From assembly GCF_030272615.1 (NCBI RefSeq), contig NC_081413.1, positions 336,204,302 to 336,268,301 on the forward strand: a stretch of 64,000 nt of DNA. Direction: 5' to 3'. This DNA is from Cryptomeria japonica (taxonomy: Eukaryota > Streptophyta > Pinopsida > Cupressales > Cupressaceae). The notes under the pieces were generated by a model. The model was not told the origin of the DNA. It saw only the letters and a program-made list of their open reading frames with translations, and searched no databases. Of this stretch, positions 46,102 to 57,220 are shown one piece after another (within the stretch, counting starts at the first letter, position 1; every line of letters starts with the position of its first letter). The position numbers were made by a program, and so were the translations under genes.

Positions 46102-47520
46102 TGACAAATCAATTTTGTATGGTCATACGCTGATATGCTTGGATTAGATCCGGATTTGGTAATGCATCATTTGACAGTTAAACCGGGGGCAAAACCAGTG
46201 AAACAAAAATTAAGAAAGATGCATCCACAAGTGGCATTATTAGTCAAGGCAGAGCTTGAAAAATTATTGGATGTCGGATTCATACACCCAATTGATTATC
46301 CTGAATGGATATCCAACTTAGTGCCTATCAGTAAACCAAATCATAGCATCAGAATATGTACAGACTTCAGAGACATCAACAAAGCTTGTCCTAAGGATGA
46401 TTTTCCATTACCAAACATTGACCTAATTATAGATCTCACAACAGGTCATGCGATATTATCTTTGATGGATGGATTCTCTGGTTATAATCAAATAAAAATC
46501 GCATCTAAGGATCAGCACAAAATGACATTTACTTGTCCTTGGGGAACTTTCTGCTGGAATGTTATGCCCTTTGGGCTAAAAAATGCAGGCGCTACATATC
46601 AAAGAGCCATGACTACTATCTTTCATGATCTCATGCACGTTACTGTGGAAGATTATGTTGACGACCTCTTGGGAAAATCAATAGACAGAGATACACATTT
46701 GGACATACTTTCAGTCATTTTTGATTGGTTGGAAAAATACAAAGTAAGATTAAACCCCAAGAAATGTGTCTTTGGAGTAACCTTTGGGAAGCTCCTGGGA
46801 TTCATTGTCTCAAAAAGAGGAATCGAAGCCGATCCAGAAAAAGTCAAGGCCATCCTAGAGATGCAACCACCAAGAAATATCAATCAACTTCGATCTTTTC
46901 AAGGGAGACTCTAGTCCATACAAAGATTCATAGCGCAACTTGCATATAAATGTAATCCTTTTCAGCATTTGCTACATAAAAACATCAAATTCAAATGGGA
47001 TGATAATTTTCAACAAGCTTTCCAGGCACTTAAAGATTATCTTCTGAATCCACCAGTTCCAGATCAACCTCTATTACTATACATATCAGCTACTTCAATA
47101 GCATTGGGGGCACTCTTAGCACAACAGATTGCCGAGGGCAAAGAAAAGGTAGTATACTATATCAGTTGCACATTGGTGGGATATGAGATAAATTACACAC
47201 CAATTGAGCGTGCATGTCTCGATGTGGTCTTTGCTTCACAGAAATTACGACATTACTTGCTAACTCATAAAACTAAGTTGGTTGCAAGGATCGATCCATT
47301 GAAATACCTTCTCAATAAAGTAACACTTACTGGGTGACTAGACAAATGGGTGATGCTCCTGAGTGAATTTGACATTGAGTATGTGGACAGAAAAGCAATA
47401 AAAGGACAAGCTATCACAGATAAGTTAGCAAATGCTCCCATGATAGATGATGTTCCTCTAACTTCAGAATTTCCAGATGAATCCATCTTAACAGTGTCAC
47501 ATGCAAAGCCTTGGCAGCTA
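46102..47520 (+). pseudogene. Tat reverse transcriptase and first RNase H
   Basis: Reverse transcriptase blocks in order: VGFIHPIDYPEWISNLVPIS, RICTDFRDINKACPKDDFPL, LSLMDGFSGYNQIKIASKDQ, MPFGLKNAGATYQRAM, and the catalytic VEDYVDDLL (about 46645). Thumb/connection: GIEADPEKVKAILEMQPPRN. RNase H: LLLYISATSIALGALLAQQI (the usual Asp after LY(I/L) is replaced by Ile), YTPIERACLDVVFASQKLRH. The TAG at 46912 sits where relatives have Gln (GRL*SI), and the TGA at 47335 where Arg is usual (TG*LDKW). Confidence 0.88.
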
Positions 47521-47880
47521 TACTTTGACACCTCATACACATAGCATGGGGCAGGAGCTGGTATCCTCTTCATAACTCCTCAAGGGGATTCCATACCAAA
47601 ATCATATCAATTATCATTTCCTTGCACTAATAATATAGTGGAGTATGAGGCATTAACAACTGGATTATGGATTGCAGTTCAGTGGAAGATCCAAGAACTT
47701 CATGTTTTTGGGGACTCTCAACTTGTAATTCATCAAGCAATTGATGACTACCAAACAAAGGATGAGAAATTAATGCCTTACAAAAGAATGGTGGATGACT
47801 TGAAACAACATTTCATGAAGTTAGACTTTGAGAGGATACCAAGAGAGCATAATTGAGCCGTGGATGCCATGGCTACAATT
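47521..47880 (+). pseudogene. Second, archaeal-type RNase H of the Tat element
   Basis: LYFDTSYT*HGAGAGILFIT, then NNIVEYEALTTGLWIAVQW, HVFGDSQLVIHQAIDDYQ and IPREHN*AVDAMA. The acidic residues of the DEDD set (Asp in LYFD, Glu in VEYEA, Asp in FGDSQL, Asp in AVDAMA) are all visible. A second RNase H after the regular one is the diagnostic mark of the Tat/Ogre branch. Two stops, probably from CAG and CGA, interrupt it. Confidence 0.88.
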
Positions 47881-49260
47881 GCTTCACTAATCGATCTACC
47901 ACAGAATGAAACCCGCTATGAGTTCTTGGTAGATAATCTTTTGGTTCCCTCGTATGAGATCACTCCTACTAAGATGATATGTGTCGTCGGTCATGAGTCC
48001 TAGTTATATGGTCCCATTTTCACATACCTTCATGACAATGCTCTTCCTCCTGACCTATCCAATAACCAACGTCGCACTTTCATTCGCCAATCTTCTCGAT
48101 ATGTCATTTTAGCTGATATCCTATATCGTCAAGGTCTAGATGGCACTCTTCTCAGATGTTTAGAAGAGGATGAAGCTCAGATTGCGTTATGTGAAGTTCA
48201 TGAAGGGATATGTGGTCCACATTCTAGTGGTCCTACCTTAGCCAAGAAACTCATTCGGACTAGATATTATTGGCCCAATATGGAAAAAGACTCATATCAG
48301 TTTGTCAAGAAATGTAAGCAGTGTCAAATTCATGGAGACCTCATTCATGCACCAGTGCAAGAACTTCAACCAATTACGACTCCTTGGCCCTTTTGTCAGT
48401 GGGGACTCGATCTCATAGGCAAGATTCACCCTCCTTCCTCCAATGGTCATAAATTCATCATCACTGCCACAGAGTATTTCACAAAATGGATCGAAGCCGT
48501 GCCTCTTACACAAGTCACTGGAAAACAAATTGCTACATTCATTCTCAACTATATCATTTGTTGATACGGTATTCCTGTTTCCATCATCACCGATAACGGG
48601 CGTCCCTTCAAAAATCAGGATGTTCGTGAACTCTATGACCACTTCCATATTACACATCATTTTTCCACACCTTATTACCCCCAAGGTAACAATCAAGCTG
48701 AGGCATCTAATAAAACAATCCTTAAAATCCTAAAAAAGATGATGGACGACGCTAGCTGCAATTGGCATATCCAACTTAATCCCGCACTTTGGGCTTATCG
48801 CACAAGAGTCTGCATACCTACAAGAGCTACACCCTATTCACTTGTTTACGACACTGAAGCTATCTTGCCTATTGAGGTTGAGTTACCCCCTTTACAAGTC
48901 TCTTTGCAAAACATTATCAGTGATGAAGACTACAGGGTCTCTCGCTTACAAGAACTTGAGCTATTGGATGAACAAAGACAAATTGCTTTTAATCACCTCA
49001 AGGCTTATCAACAACGAATGAGTCGCAGCTACAATCATAAAGTCAAGCCTCACACATTTGAGGTAGGTGACTTGGTTCTCAGAGAAAATGCTAAAAATCA
49101 ACAAGACAGAGAGAAGAAGGGAAAATTCGAACCAAACTGGCTTGGTCCTTACATCATCACAACAACATATGGATTTGGTGCATATCAGCTCTCAACCATA
49201 GAGGGCGAACCTTTGGAGGATCCTATCAACAACATACACCTTCACAAGTTTTACACATAG
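47881..49260 (+). pseudogene. Tat integrase
   Basis: Zinc finger: HEGICGPHSSGPTLAKKLIR, RYYWPNMEKDSYQFVKKCKQ, CQIHGD. Catalytic core: WGLDLIGKIHPPSSNGHKFI, SIITDNGRPFKNQDVRELYD, STPYYPQGNNQAEASNKTIL with the Asp, Asp and Glu residues in place. C-terminus: FEVGDLVLRENAKNQQDREK, KFEPNWLGPYIITTTYG, ending HLHKFYT and a TAG at 49258. Stops at about 48001 and 48562. No chromodomain follows, as expected for Tat. Confidence 0.9.
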
Positions 49261-51377
49261 CTCTTCAGAATATCCTAATCCAAAAATACAAATAACAAAA
49301 AAAAATTCAAAAAATTCAAAAAGACAAAAAGACAAAAAGACAAAAAAAAAATCGTTATTTGGTGGAAACCTAGCAAACAGGCGCCTTGTGACACAAAAAA
49401 AATTGAAAAATAGAAAAACATTTCGTCCAATAGTGAAAACCACTTCGGTGGCACCCTGGGCAAGTACCATGGTGAAAATTGGGTCACCAACGCCATGCGT
49501 AGAGACATTTCTCCTCCCTCCTTCAGGATTCCATCTCATCCTTTCAGTTTGCACACACTTACGACCTATTCATTCATAATAAACTTACCCATTCCCATCA
49601 TGGCTTGTTATTGATCTACCCTAGATTGGTTAACCATTCATAATAATCCCTCCTTTTCACCCCTTTCCATCCATAATAAATCAGCTCCTATCTGTGGCTA
49701 AGGCAAATCCTATGTCTAGTGATGGGTGTGGAATTGAGAGCATCACACATTTTGAGGAGTACAATTTCTTCTACTTTTCTTCAGTCTATCTGTGCACAAT
49801 CCGCAATAAAGCAGCATTTGCATCACAGATCTGCAATAAAGTTTTGTCTTCTCCACAATAAAGTATCAGTTGCATGGATTCAGTCAGTTCTAGATGAGAC
49901 ACAACAGCAACAATGGGCTTCAACAAATCAAATCTTTCAACAGACTCAGACAACATATGGTTCAGTGTTATCTATCCTTTTTGTGAAAGTAAACATTGTG
50001 ACCACAATCAAATATGACTTATACAAGTGACAAGAGACACTAAACTTGAGGACTATAGTGGATTTTGGTGTCGAGTCTTGGTTTTATTTTGATTTTATCT
50101 TTTGGTGACATGTCTTTTAGCTTTTCCAGGATGTCTCTGACTAGAGATTCTATCTCCAGGATGTCTTTGACTAGAAAGGCGAGGATGGGGTATCGTCACC
50201 TATTTTTCTTTTGCTGTCTGTGGATTGTCTTTTAGTAATGCTATGACTTGTCCAAGGATATGAGGACACTATGAGTCTAGTATGAACTAGGGCATTCCTT
50301 GTTTGCAACTGTCTTATCTCCATGCAAATAGGTACAATGACTTTCTGGGTCCAACATATGCCTTGATTGTCATAACCTATTTTGCCATAATAAAGCTCAA
50401 TGATGATAACGCACAAGAAGCTCTTTCACTTTCATATCTTCCACCTTCCATCCCCCTTTCTTGATTGACCTCCATCATCCTTCTTGAGTCCGTGTAGCCC
50501 ACTATCACATGACTAAGTATAATGACACGCCAAAAACATTTGCATTTCATGTAGTTGCGCCTGCATTATCACATATTAAGCATTTCATACATACATATAG
50601 ATATCCCAATTGCATCACATCCTGTACATAACACATGTTAGCACATTTTACATTCTCATCATGTAAATAGTTATTTACATTATCATATTTGTCTACATTT
50701 TATATATTCACATTTGCATTTGCATAACATATTAAAAACATAAAAAAACAAAGATATTGCATTTCATTATGTACATATTTGCATCCATATCATAAGTATC
50801 ACATAGAAACATACATCATGAAACATATCATCACATAGAAACATACATCATGAAACATCTCATCACATAGGTACACATGCATATAGATGCCACAAAGATG
50901 AAACATCTCATATATATCTCAAAATCATAAGTGTCATGATACAATGATGTCAAAATCATATGGCTAAAATCACCCGAAGGTGTCTACATCATCATACAAA
51001 ATGGTACAAAACTGATACATAGGGAGCCCTCTAAGGCTATGATGAACTCCCTCCCTAGGAACTAACTCCCCATCGATTGGTATCCTTAGAATCCTATAAA
51101 CATCCTCTAAGGTGACTATCATCTCACCCATCGACAAATGGAAACTACAAGTCTCTGAGTGCCATCTCTCAGCCAATGCAGTGATCAATCCTATGTTTGT
51201 CTGAAACTTAGGCACATATAGAATATGTTGCAGGCCCATAGCCTGAACCGCTGCTCTCTCCTCAACTGTCAGCTCTGCTCGCAAGCTTTGCGTCGACGAG
51301 AATCTCTCCTGTGACTCCAGCATAGGTAAGTACTCCTGCAGTCAAGAAAATCAACTGTGTTAGTTAAAGTGGCATTC

Positions 51378-51590
51378 GCTGTTCATCACAAAGTGTTGTT
51401 GTTTATCCTAGTGGTACTCCCTCTTCATCACAAAGTACTACGTGTTTTGCACTCCCTGTTCATCACAAAGTGCTGCTCATATTTGCACTCCTTGTTCATC
51501 ACAAAGTGCTGCTCATATTAGTACTCCCTGTTCATCACAAAGTACTATGTCTTGGTACTCCCTGTTCATCACAAAGTGCCTCGATCTATC
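51378..51590. repeat. Minisatellite inside the PMD gene intron
   Basis: About seven copies of a unit with core TTCATCACAAAGTGCT, preceded by (G)TACTCCCTG or GCACTCCCTG. Spacing varies from about 27 to 36 bp. The whole array lies in the intron of the antisense PMD gene. Confidence 0.85.
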
Positions 51591-51825
51591 CTATCCTAGG
51601 GCCTCTACTTGAGTGTATCCTCTTGAGTAGTTTCCTAATTGGCAACATATGTTCTATCATAGAATTATCAATCCTAGCCCTACCCAATCTTCCCTAGAGG
51701 ACCTGCTTGAGTGTATCCTCTCAGCAGCTTATCCAATCGATAGTGTATGTTCATCACAGAACTGCCGATTTGGCCTAGAAGACATAAACACACATTTAAG
51801 ACATAAACACACTTACATATTGCAC

Positions 51826-52060
51826 AAATGCTCCTGCTCTACACAGACGCGCTTGACATACACAGACGTGCCTATGCTCTGCACAGATGCGCCTGCTCTG
51901 CAAAAACATGCCCACATAGCATAAATGCACCTGCACAATGCAGACACGCTCGCATTTGACATAGACGCCTTTTCCGGCATAGACGCGCCTGGCACAAACA
52001 CATATGCGCCTAGCCAACCTAGACGTGTCTGGCACCAACATAGACGCGCCTCGACATTTT
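51826..52060. repeat. ACAGACGCGCCTG minisatellite
   Basis: Irregular repeats of CAGACGCG, TAGACGCGCCTGGCAC and related words, about ten copies. They are the reverse complement of the GCGTCTGTG words in the leader (39780-39915 and 41065-41260). Confidence 0.8.
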
Positions 52061-52568
52061 TTGACATTGTTTGACATTACCTAAAGCACATTTATTGCAC
52101 TACCTAGCATGCATTAATGACAACATTTATTGCGACAAAGTACAAGGAGGTTTTGAGGTACTCACCGGCTTTCCTGCATCTGCTGTCCTCTGAAATCGGC
52201 GAAGGCAATCGAATATGTGAACCAATGCCATCACTGCTGACTGCTGCTGCTCTATTCTCTCTCTGCACTCTGATCTATTGGATGTGTGGATGAGAATGAG
52301 GATGTATTCCCCTCGTGGTCTATTTTATAGACTGCCCTAGCCCTAGCCCTAGCCCTCGTTTCCTGAGTTAGTCTTCTTTATCCAGTGACTCTGTCACTCT
52401 ATCCAGTCAGTCCTTTCTAGCCTTTCTTTCTTATTGAGAGATTGTTTGTGATCTTTTCAGACATTTTCATCCAATCTCTCAAGGGGGCATATCATTCTCA
52501 TCTTGGGGCAACTTTGTATCAGTTCATATTATCTTCTTTGAAACAACGCGACAAGTTGCATTGTCTCA

Positions 52569-52581
52569 AAAAGGGGCAAAA
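52569..52581 (+). promoter_or_regulatory. Polypurine tract of the Tat element
   Basis: AAAAAGGGGCAAAA-type tract directly before the 3' LTR start at 52582. Confidence 0.7.
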
Positions 52582-53362
52582 TGTAGACACCTAAAATTGT
52601 CCAGTTTAATTAAATAAATATCTTTATTTATTTAATTACTTTAGCCTAATTCTTCTATTAATTAAATAAATCTTTATTTATTTAATTAATTCATTTATCC
52701 TCTTCTAGCCTTATTTCTCATTTAAATAAATACATTTATTTATTTAAATTCCCCTTTTCCTAAATTAAATAAATACTCTTATTTATTTAATTGATCCCAC
52801 TTCTTCTATTAATTAAATGAATCTTTATTTATTTAATTAATTCATTAACCTTTTCTACCCATGACACATGTCATTCATCTCTTAATTCCTACACTACCTA
52901 CCCTCTCATTATTTTATCATTTCTTCTACCTACCCTCTAATCATAGCCGACCATTTATCTGTTACACCTCTCAATCTTATCCCTCCATTTCATATAGTGT
53001 TTTCTATATAAGGAGATTCTTTCTTCATTATCAAACCCTCAATTAGGCACTCGACTACAGTATGCTTTTGAACTTTCATATGCGATCCTACTTGCAACCA
53101 CATATCCATTCTTTGTTGAGCTCTTGTGCACACATAAAATCTGAGACCAAATATATCAAGCAAGATCAATGGAGATAGGAAGAATGGAGATCCAAACCCT
53201 ATTGGACATGTGATGGTATAATTTTTGTGATTTCATTTGATTTGCATTATCTTAGGTAATCTTCATATGTTATGGTGGATCTTTGTTTTTGTTAGGCTAG
53301 GGTTTTGTGGTTGAATTCATATAGCCTTTCAATATTGTTGTTATCCATTTTCACTAAATACA
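52582..53362 (+). repeat. 3' LTR of the Tat element
   Basis: Same length as the 5' LTR, about 27 mismatches by eye over 781 bp. The first ~308 bp show a single mismatch; the rest are in the 3' part. TATA box TATATAAGG near 53005-53013. Followed by CAAAC. Confidence 0.95.
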
Positions 53363-53367
53363 CAAAC

Positions 53368-53948
53368 ATTTATAGAAACAATGGGTACCCAAGGAACTTC
53401 CTCCAATAAACATTGATTTTTGTGTTAACAAGAGGATATATCACATAGCACCATCGTCATTACATGGTTTGGGCCTATTTTCCATGGATGACATAAAGGT
53501 CTATTACAACAAACTTACTGAATTGATGGAGTATGTCGGACCTTGTTACAATTATAAAAATTGGATGTATATTGTTCGATATAAAAAAAATATGTGTAGG
53601 TATGCACTCTCAGCGAATTATATACAACGAAAAGTTAATGATCAAAGTAAAAGAGTGGCTATGTACATTGATGGAAGGACAAAAGCAACAGGGAATATTG
53701 TAGGTTTTATAAATAGTACATGACCTGGGTCAACAAATAAGCAACCCAATTGTATATTTGAGGCACGTGAGGGAAATCGTGTATTTGTATGTGTGATAAA
53801 ATCAATAAGTGCGGCGGAAGAGTTTCTAATCGATTACAATTTGAATCGTATAGATACAAATAAAGTTACTATCATGGGGGTGGTACATACTATATACCAT
53901 TTAAACCAACCTTCAATTAATGACTCCAATATACCATTTTATTATTAA
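53368..53948 (+). pseudogene. SET domain (histone lysine methyltransferase-like), exon part 2
   Basis: Continues the frame of 38374-38758. It reads KQWVPKELPPINIDFCVNKR, then APSSLHGLGLFSMDDIKVYY (SET N-terminal strand), ELMEYVGPCYNY (the EYVG block), SANYIQRKVN, GNIVGFINST*PGSTNKQPN with C following (the N...PN cofactor motif), and SISAAEEFLIDYNLNRIDT (the EEL.DY catalytic block with its Tyr). Two nonsense codons interrupt it: TAG just after the insertion site and TGA at 53721 where CGA is likely. It ends at TAA 53946-53948. SET proteins methylate lysines, usually on histones, using S-adenosylmethionine. Confidence 0.82.
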
Positions 53949-56775
53949 GTTTTTTTTTAATTCTATTGGTTTCATTTCGCTAATGTTTTTTTTATATTTA
54001 ATCTTTGTCACAGGGTGACATTCATCCGACACATAGCACAGACAAGGATGTAGCTCCCAACCCTTCTACCCAATAGGTAAACCTCATTATAATTGTACAA
54101 ATTAGATAGAAGCATAATGTTATATTATTATGTTCTTTTCTTTAGGATTTTCGAGTAATTTTGATAATGTTATTAATATTCTTGTCACAGATAGATGTTC
54201 AGGGAAAGGCACCTACATTACCTGATAACAATATAGCGGTGGACTCACTATTATGCGATGATGACATTGCGTATTCCACAAACTCTGTCGCAATGATGAG
54301 AAAGATCCAAAAAAAAAAAGAGAAATTAGTGCTTTGGCATACCAAGTCCCTCAAACTGATGCAATAAAAGAGAGGTTACAACAATTTATGCAGAGAGCAC
54401 AAAACTTGCAAGTAAGTAGTAATGAAATCTTTAATTATAACATAAGTTCAAAAATGGTTTATATTTTATACTTTTTTATGTCAGGAACTAAAATATGTAC
54501 GTGTTGTTTTTACAAGAAGTATTGCATCCTCATCAAGATGGTGGCCATGATCAGGGTACTCCAGTTAGTTCAGGTGATGACCATGTTCCATACATTAAAA
54601 CTACTTTGATGCTCTGATATATCCTTTATGTGTTCACATGCTCCTTGTTGTCCTAGTTCCTCATTGTGCTCTTGGTGGTCCTACACCATTATGTTATTGC
54701 TCATATATTTAATGTTTTATATATTTAATGTATTATTCTTCAGGTGATGTCCATGTTCCTATGCAAATGCCGCCTCATCAGAGGACATCATCCCCACCTA
54801 TATTGCCAATTGCAATATCGACAACATGCAACATGCAAAAATCCACTAGTGCACATCATACTGACCTCGAAGCTGGTAGATCCCTCTTTTGCTCTCTCTT
54901 TTGTTATGTGTTTATTTCTCTTGAAGTGTTCTTTCTTGGGGGCATTTCATAGTGGATTCATTTTCTATAGTAAGACATGTACATGAGGATGTAGAGGCCA
55001 CTAGTGGTGATACCATAGCAGCATTTCTTAGATCTTCCCGTATTTCTAGTACGATAACATTGCTGGTCACATTTGTGGTGACCGAAGATTTGCTTCCCAT
55101 AAAGATAGAGAAGGTTCCAGGTACTTAAAAATTATTATAGAGTAATTATAATTTACTTATTGATCACTCATTTTGGACTAATCATCCCATGATTTGTTTG
55201 CAGGAAATGATAATTTTTTATAAAAATATTAATGGAATTACATTGGAGATCTTCAGGCCCACCATACGTAAATGGTGGAATGAGCAAGAAAAAAGTTGAA
55301 AGACAAGCTCATAAACCGTTTGGTTGGGTTGTTTGGAAATGACACATTCAAGAAAAGCTAGGTCCTTGACCAAGCTGTCAAACATCTAAAGTATGTGAGG
55401 GAACAGTTTAGGACACATTTAGAGAAGAACAAAAAGTACGAGCATCCCCCACGATTCCAAAGAGGGAGTGGAAGGAACTGATTTTGGATGCAAAGGAGAG
55501 AGTTGAAAGGAAAAAAGGAAATACATCACCAGACAGAAGAATGTATGTGATACTATTAAGAATGTAATTATGTACTATTTACTCTTTATATTTATATAAT
55601 CTAACATATTTTAAATTTTCATAGACTGCTCGACACATCAAAGGAAACTAAGGGAAGACTAGAAAAGAACAGGCAACACAAACTCGACTTTGGTGGTTAT
55701 ATGAAAGTTGACGCACGAATTGTAAGTATCAATAAATGAAATATCACATCAAAATAATAAATTGCAAATAAATTTTTTAATCATTAAATATTACAAGCAA
55801 AATTCATGATATTAAGCAAAAAATGCAGGGCTTTGAATTCAATAGAGTGCCCACAGAAGATGACATGAAAATTGCCTTCCGGGAGGGCTATAGAGTCATG
55901 GCTGAACATCTAAAAGGATTGAGTGGGCAAACAAAATAATTTGGTGCATCCGCCAATCATGTAAATGAGCTAAATGAAAATTATTTAAAATTGAATACTT
56001 GAGCAACAATCTATTTGATGTTAATTTCCAACATAATGTGACTATATTTGTTTTAAATAATCAAGCAATCTTAATAATGCACATGCCAATGGAATGCAAC
56101 CTGCATAGGGTGGAACACAACCTGCACATGATGAAGGCCATGGTGTGCATCCCAATACTGGAGGTATTCACGTGTTAAATAATTTTTTTTTATGTAATGA
56201 TTATTGCAATTAAACATCTTTAATTGAAATTAGTGTAGTAATTAATGTAACGTTTTTTGTTTTTATTTTAGAGAATGTAGACCGTGATGAGAAAGTTGAG
56301 CATGATCCAAGTAGACAACATCGGGAATGTGATGGGGCCCCACCAGGTAAAGAGGACTATTGTTATTCCTTTAAAATAATTTAATTGCAATTGGTGTATT
56401 GATTAATGTAACCTTTCGTGTTTCAACTCCAGAGGATTTAGAGGGTGTTAAGGATGTTGAGGATGAGGCTAGACAAACTAATTAGGAAGATGATGTGGCC
56501 CCATCAGGTAAAGAGCACCCCTATAATTTTCTTTTAATTAATGGAATACTTGTAACAATAATAATAAAACTCATGAATTTAACCCATTTCTTTGTTATTG
56601 CAGTGGACCCCCCTTTGCATACGCGTCCAAATTGTGAGTAGAAGACTAGGCATACATTAACTAGATCATGAGCACATGACAGAAGAACTAAAGAGGAGAC
56701 AAATGATGATGACACCGATGGTTCAATTAGTCTTTACCTCCAAGCTTCAAAAAGAAAGAAAGAAAAATGATTGTA
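53949..56775 (+). pseudogene. Downstream exons of the SET-region gene, tentative
   Basis: Short coding-looking blocks with splice-like borders: HPTHSTDKDVAPNPSTQ (54020), QIDVQGKAPTLPDNNIAVDS (54189), GDVHVPMQMPPHQRTSSPPI (54745), HVHEDVEATSGDTIAAFLRS (54977), KLKDKLINRLVGLFGNDTFK (55293), KHLKYVREQFRTHLEKNKKY (55379), DTSKETKGRLEKNRQHKLDF (55631), FNRVPTEDDMKIAFREGYRV (55839), and a basic end, QASKRKKEK, before a stop at about 56768. These may belong to the SET gene or to a second CACTA gene (TNPA-like, with a DNA-binding role). I recognise no named domain in them; stops are present. Confidence 0.45.
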
Positions 56776-56799
56776 ATCTTATTATATGTTAACAACTGG

Positions 56800-57003
56800 A
56801 TTTTATGTGTTAATGATTTAATTATGTGTTAATAAATGTTAATGAATGATATGTGTTAATGAAAGTTACTTGTTAATGAATGTTAATGAATGATATGTGT
56901 TAATGAATGTTGATGAATGCTACGTGTTAATGAATGTTATAAGTTAATGAATGTTATGTGATAATGAATGAATGTTATGTTTCATTAATGGATGAAAGAA
57001 TGT
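56800..57003. repeat. TGTTAATGAATG minisatellite
   Basis: Repeats of GTTAATGAATGTTATGTG-type words, irregular 12-22 bp spacing, just downstream of the last coding block. A run of 14 or more G lies at about 57035-57053. Confidence 0.85.
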
Positions 57004-57220
57004 TAGACGTTAATGGGGAATTTAGAGTGATATTGGGGGGGGGGGGGAGGGGCCAAATGAGCTTCCACCTTCGCATGGTTGGCCCTATTAAGTAGAGAAT
57101 ATTAAACTATTCTTGAAACACAGAGAAGCTCAATAAGGTAATGCGCTTTTTAATATTTCATTATGATCCATTATTAATCTTATTGATGCTAAGAATCTTG
57201 TTTGTAGGTTACATATTCAG

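Larger units (their letters stand above)
50970..52231 (-). pseudogene. Antisense plant mobile domain gene, two exons
   Basis: Exon 1, 52231-52166, encodes MALVHIFDCLRRFQRTADAG and KP. It ends at a GTGAGT donor in phase 0. The acceptor TTGACTGCAG precedes exon 2 (51335-50970): EYLPMLESQERFSSTQSLRA, VQAMGLQHILYVPKFQTNIG, LITALAERWHSETCSFHLSM, GEMIVTLEDVYRILRIPIDG. The last two blocks are the hallmark of the plant mobile domain (PMD), seen in transposase-related and retroelement-borne genes. The frame stops at 50970 after DVDTFG, well short of a full PMD, so further exons may be lost or lie left of 50970. The protein's role is unknown. It runs opposite to gag-pol. Confidence 0.78.
49261..52581 (+). 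other. Long 3' region of the Tat element
   Basis: Non-coding on the plus strand. It carries A-rich words (CAAAAAGACAAAAAGACAAA near 49317), a stretch of CATTTACAT/ACACATA words (50560-50930), the antisense plant-mobile-domain gene (52231-50970) and two minisatellites. It ends at the polypurine tract 52569-52581. Confidence 0.75.
38759..53362 (+). mobile_element. Tat-lineage Ty3/gypsy element, target duplication CAAAC
   Basis: LTRs 38759-39539 and 52582-53362, both 781 bp, with CAAAC at 38754-38758 and 53363-53367. The 14.6 kb element has a long leader, gag-pol in one frame (41746-49260), a second, archaeal-type RNase H after the normal one (the Tat/Ogre mark), a long 3' region with an antisense plant-mobile-domain gene, and a polypurine tract before the 3' LTR. 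It sits inside an exon of the SET-domain gene. Confidence 0.95.

Noticed and set aside
41746-49260. The possibility that the in-frame stops are read through or recoded
   Set aside because: All three stop codons occur at many sites, including within catalytic domains. Mutation is the simpler explanation.
51378-51590. Regular repeats that might be taken for a CRISPR array
   Set aside because: Spacers are short, irregular and themselves similar; the genome is a plant and the array lies in a retroelement intron. It is a minisatellite.
51796-52077. Cys-rich open frames on the minus strand
   Set aside because: They arise from the ACAGACGCGCCTG minisatellite and lie inside the intron of the mobile-domain gene.
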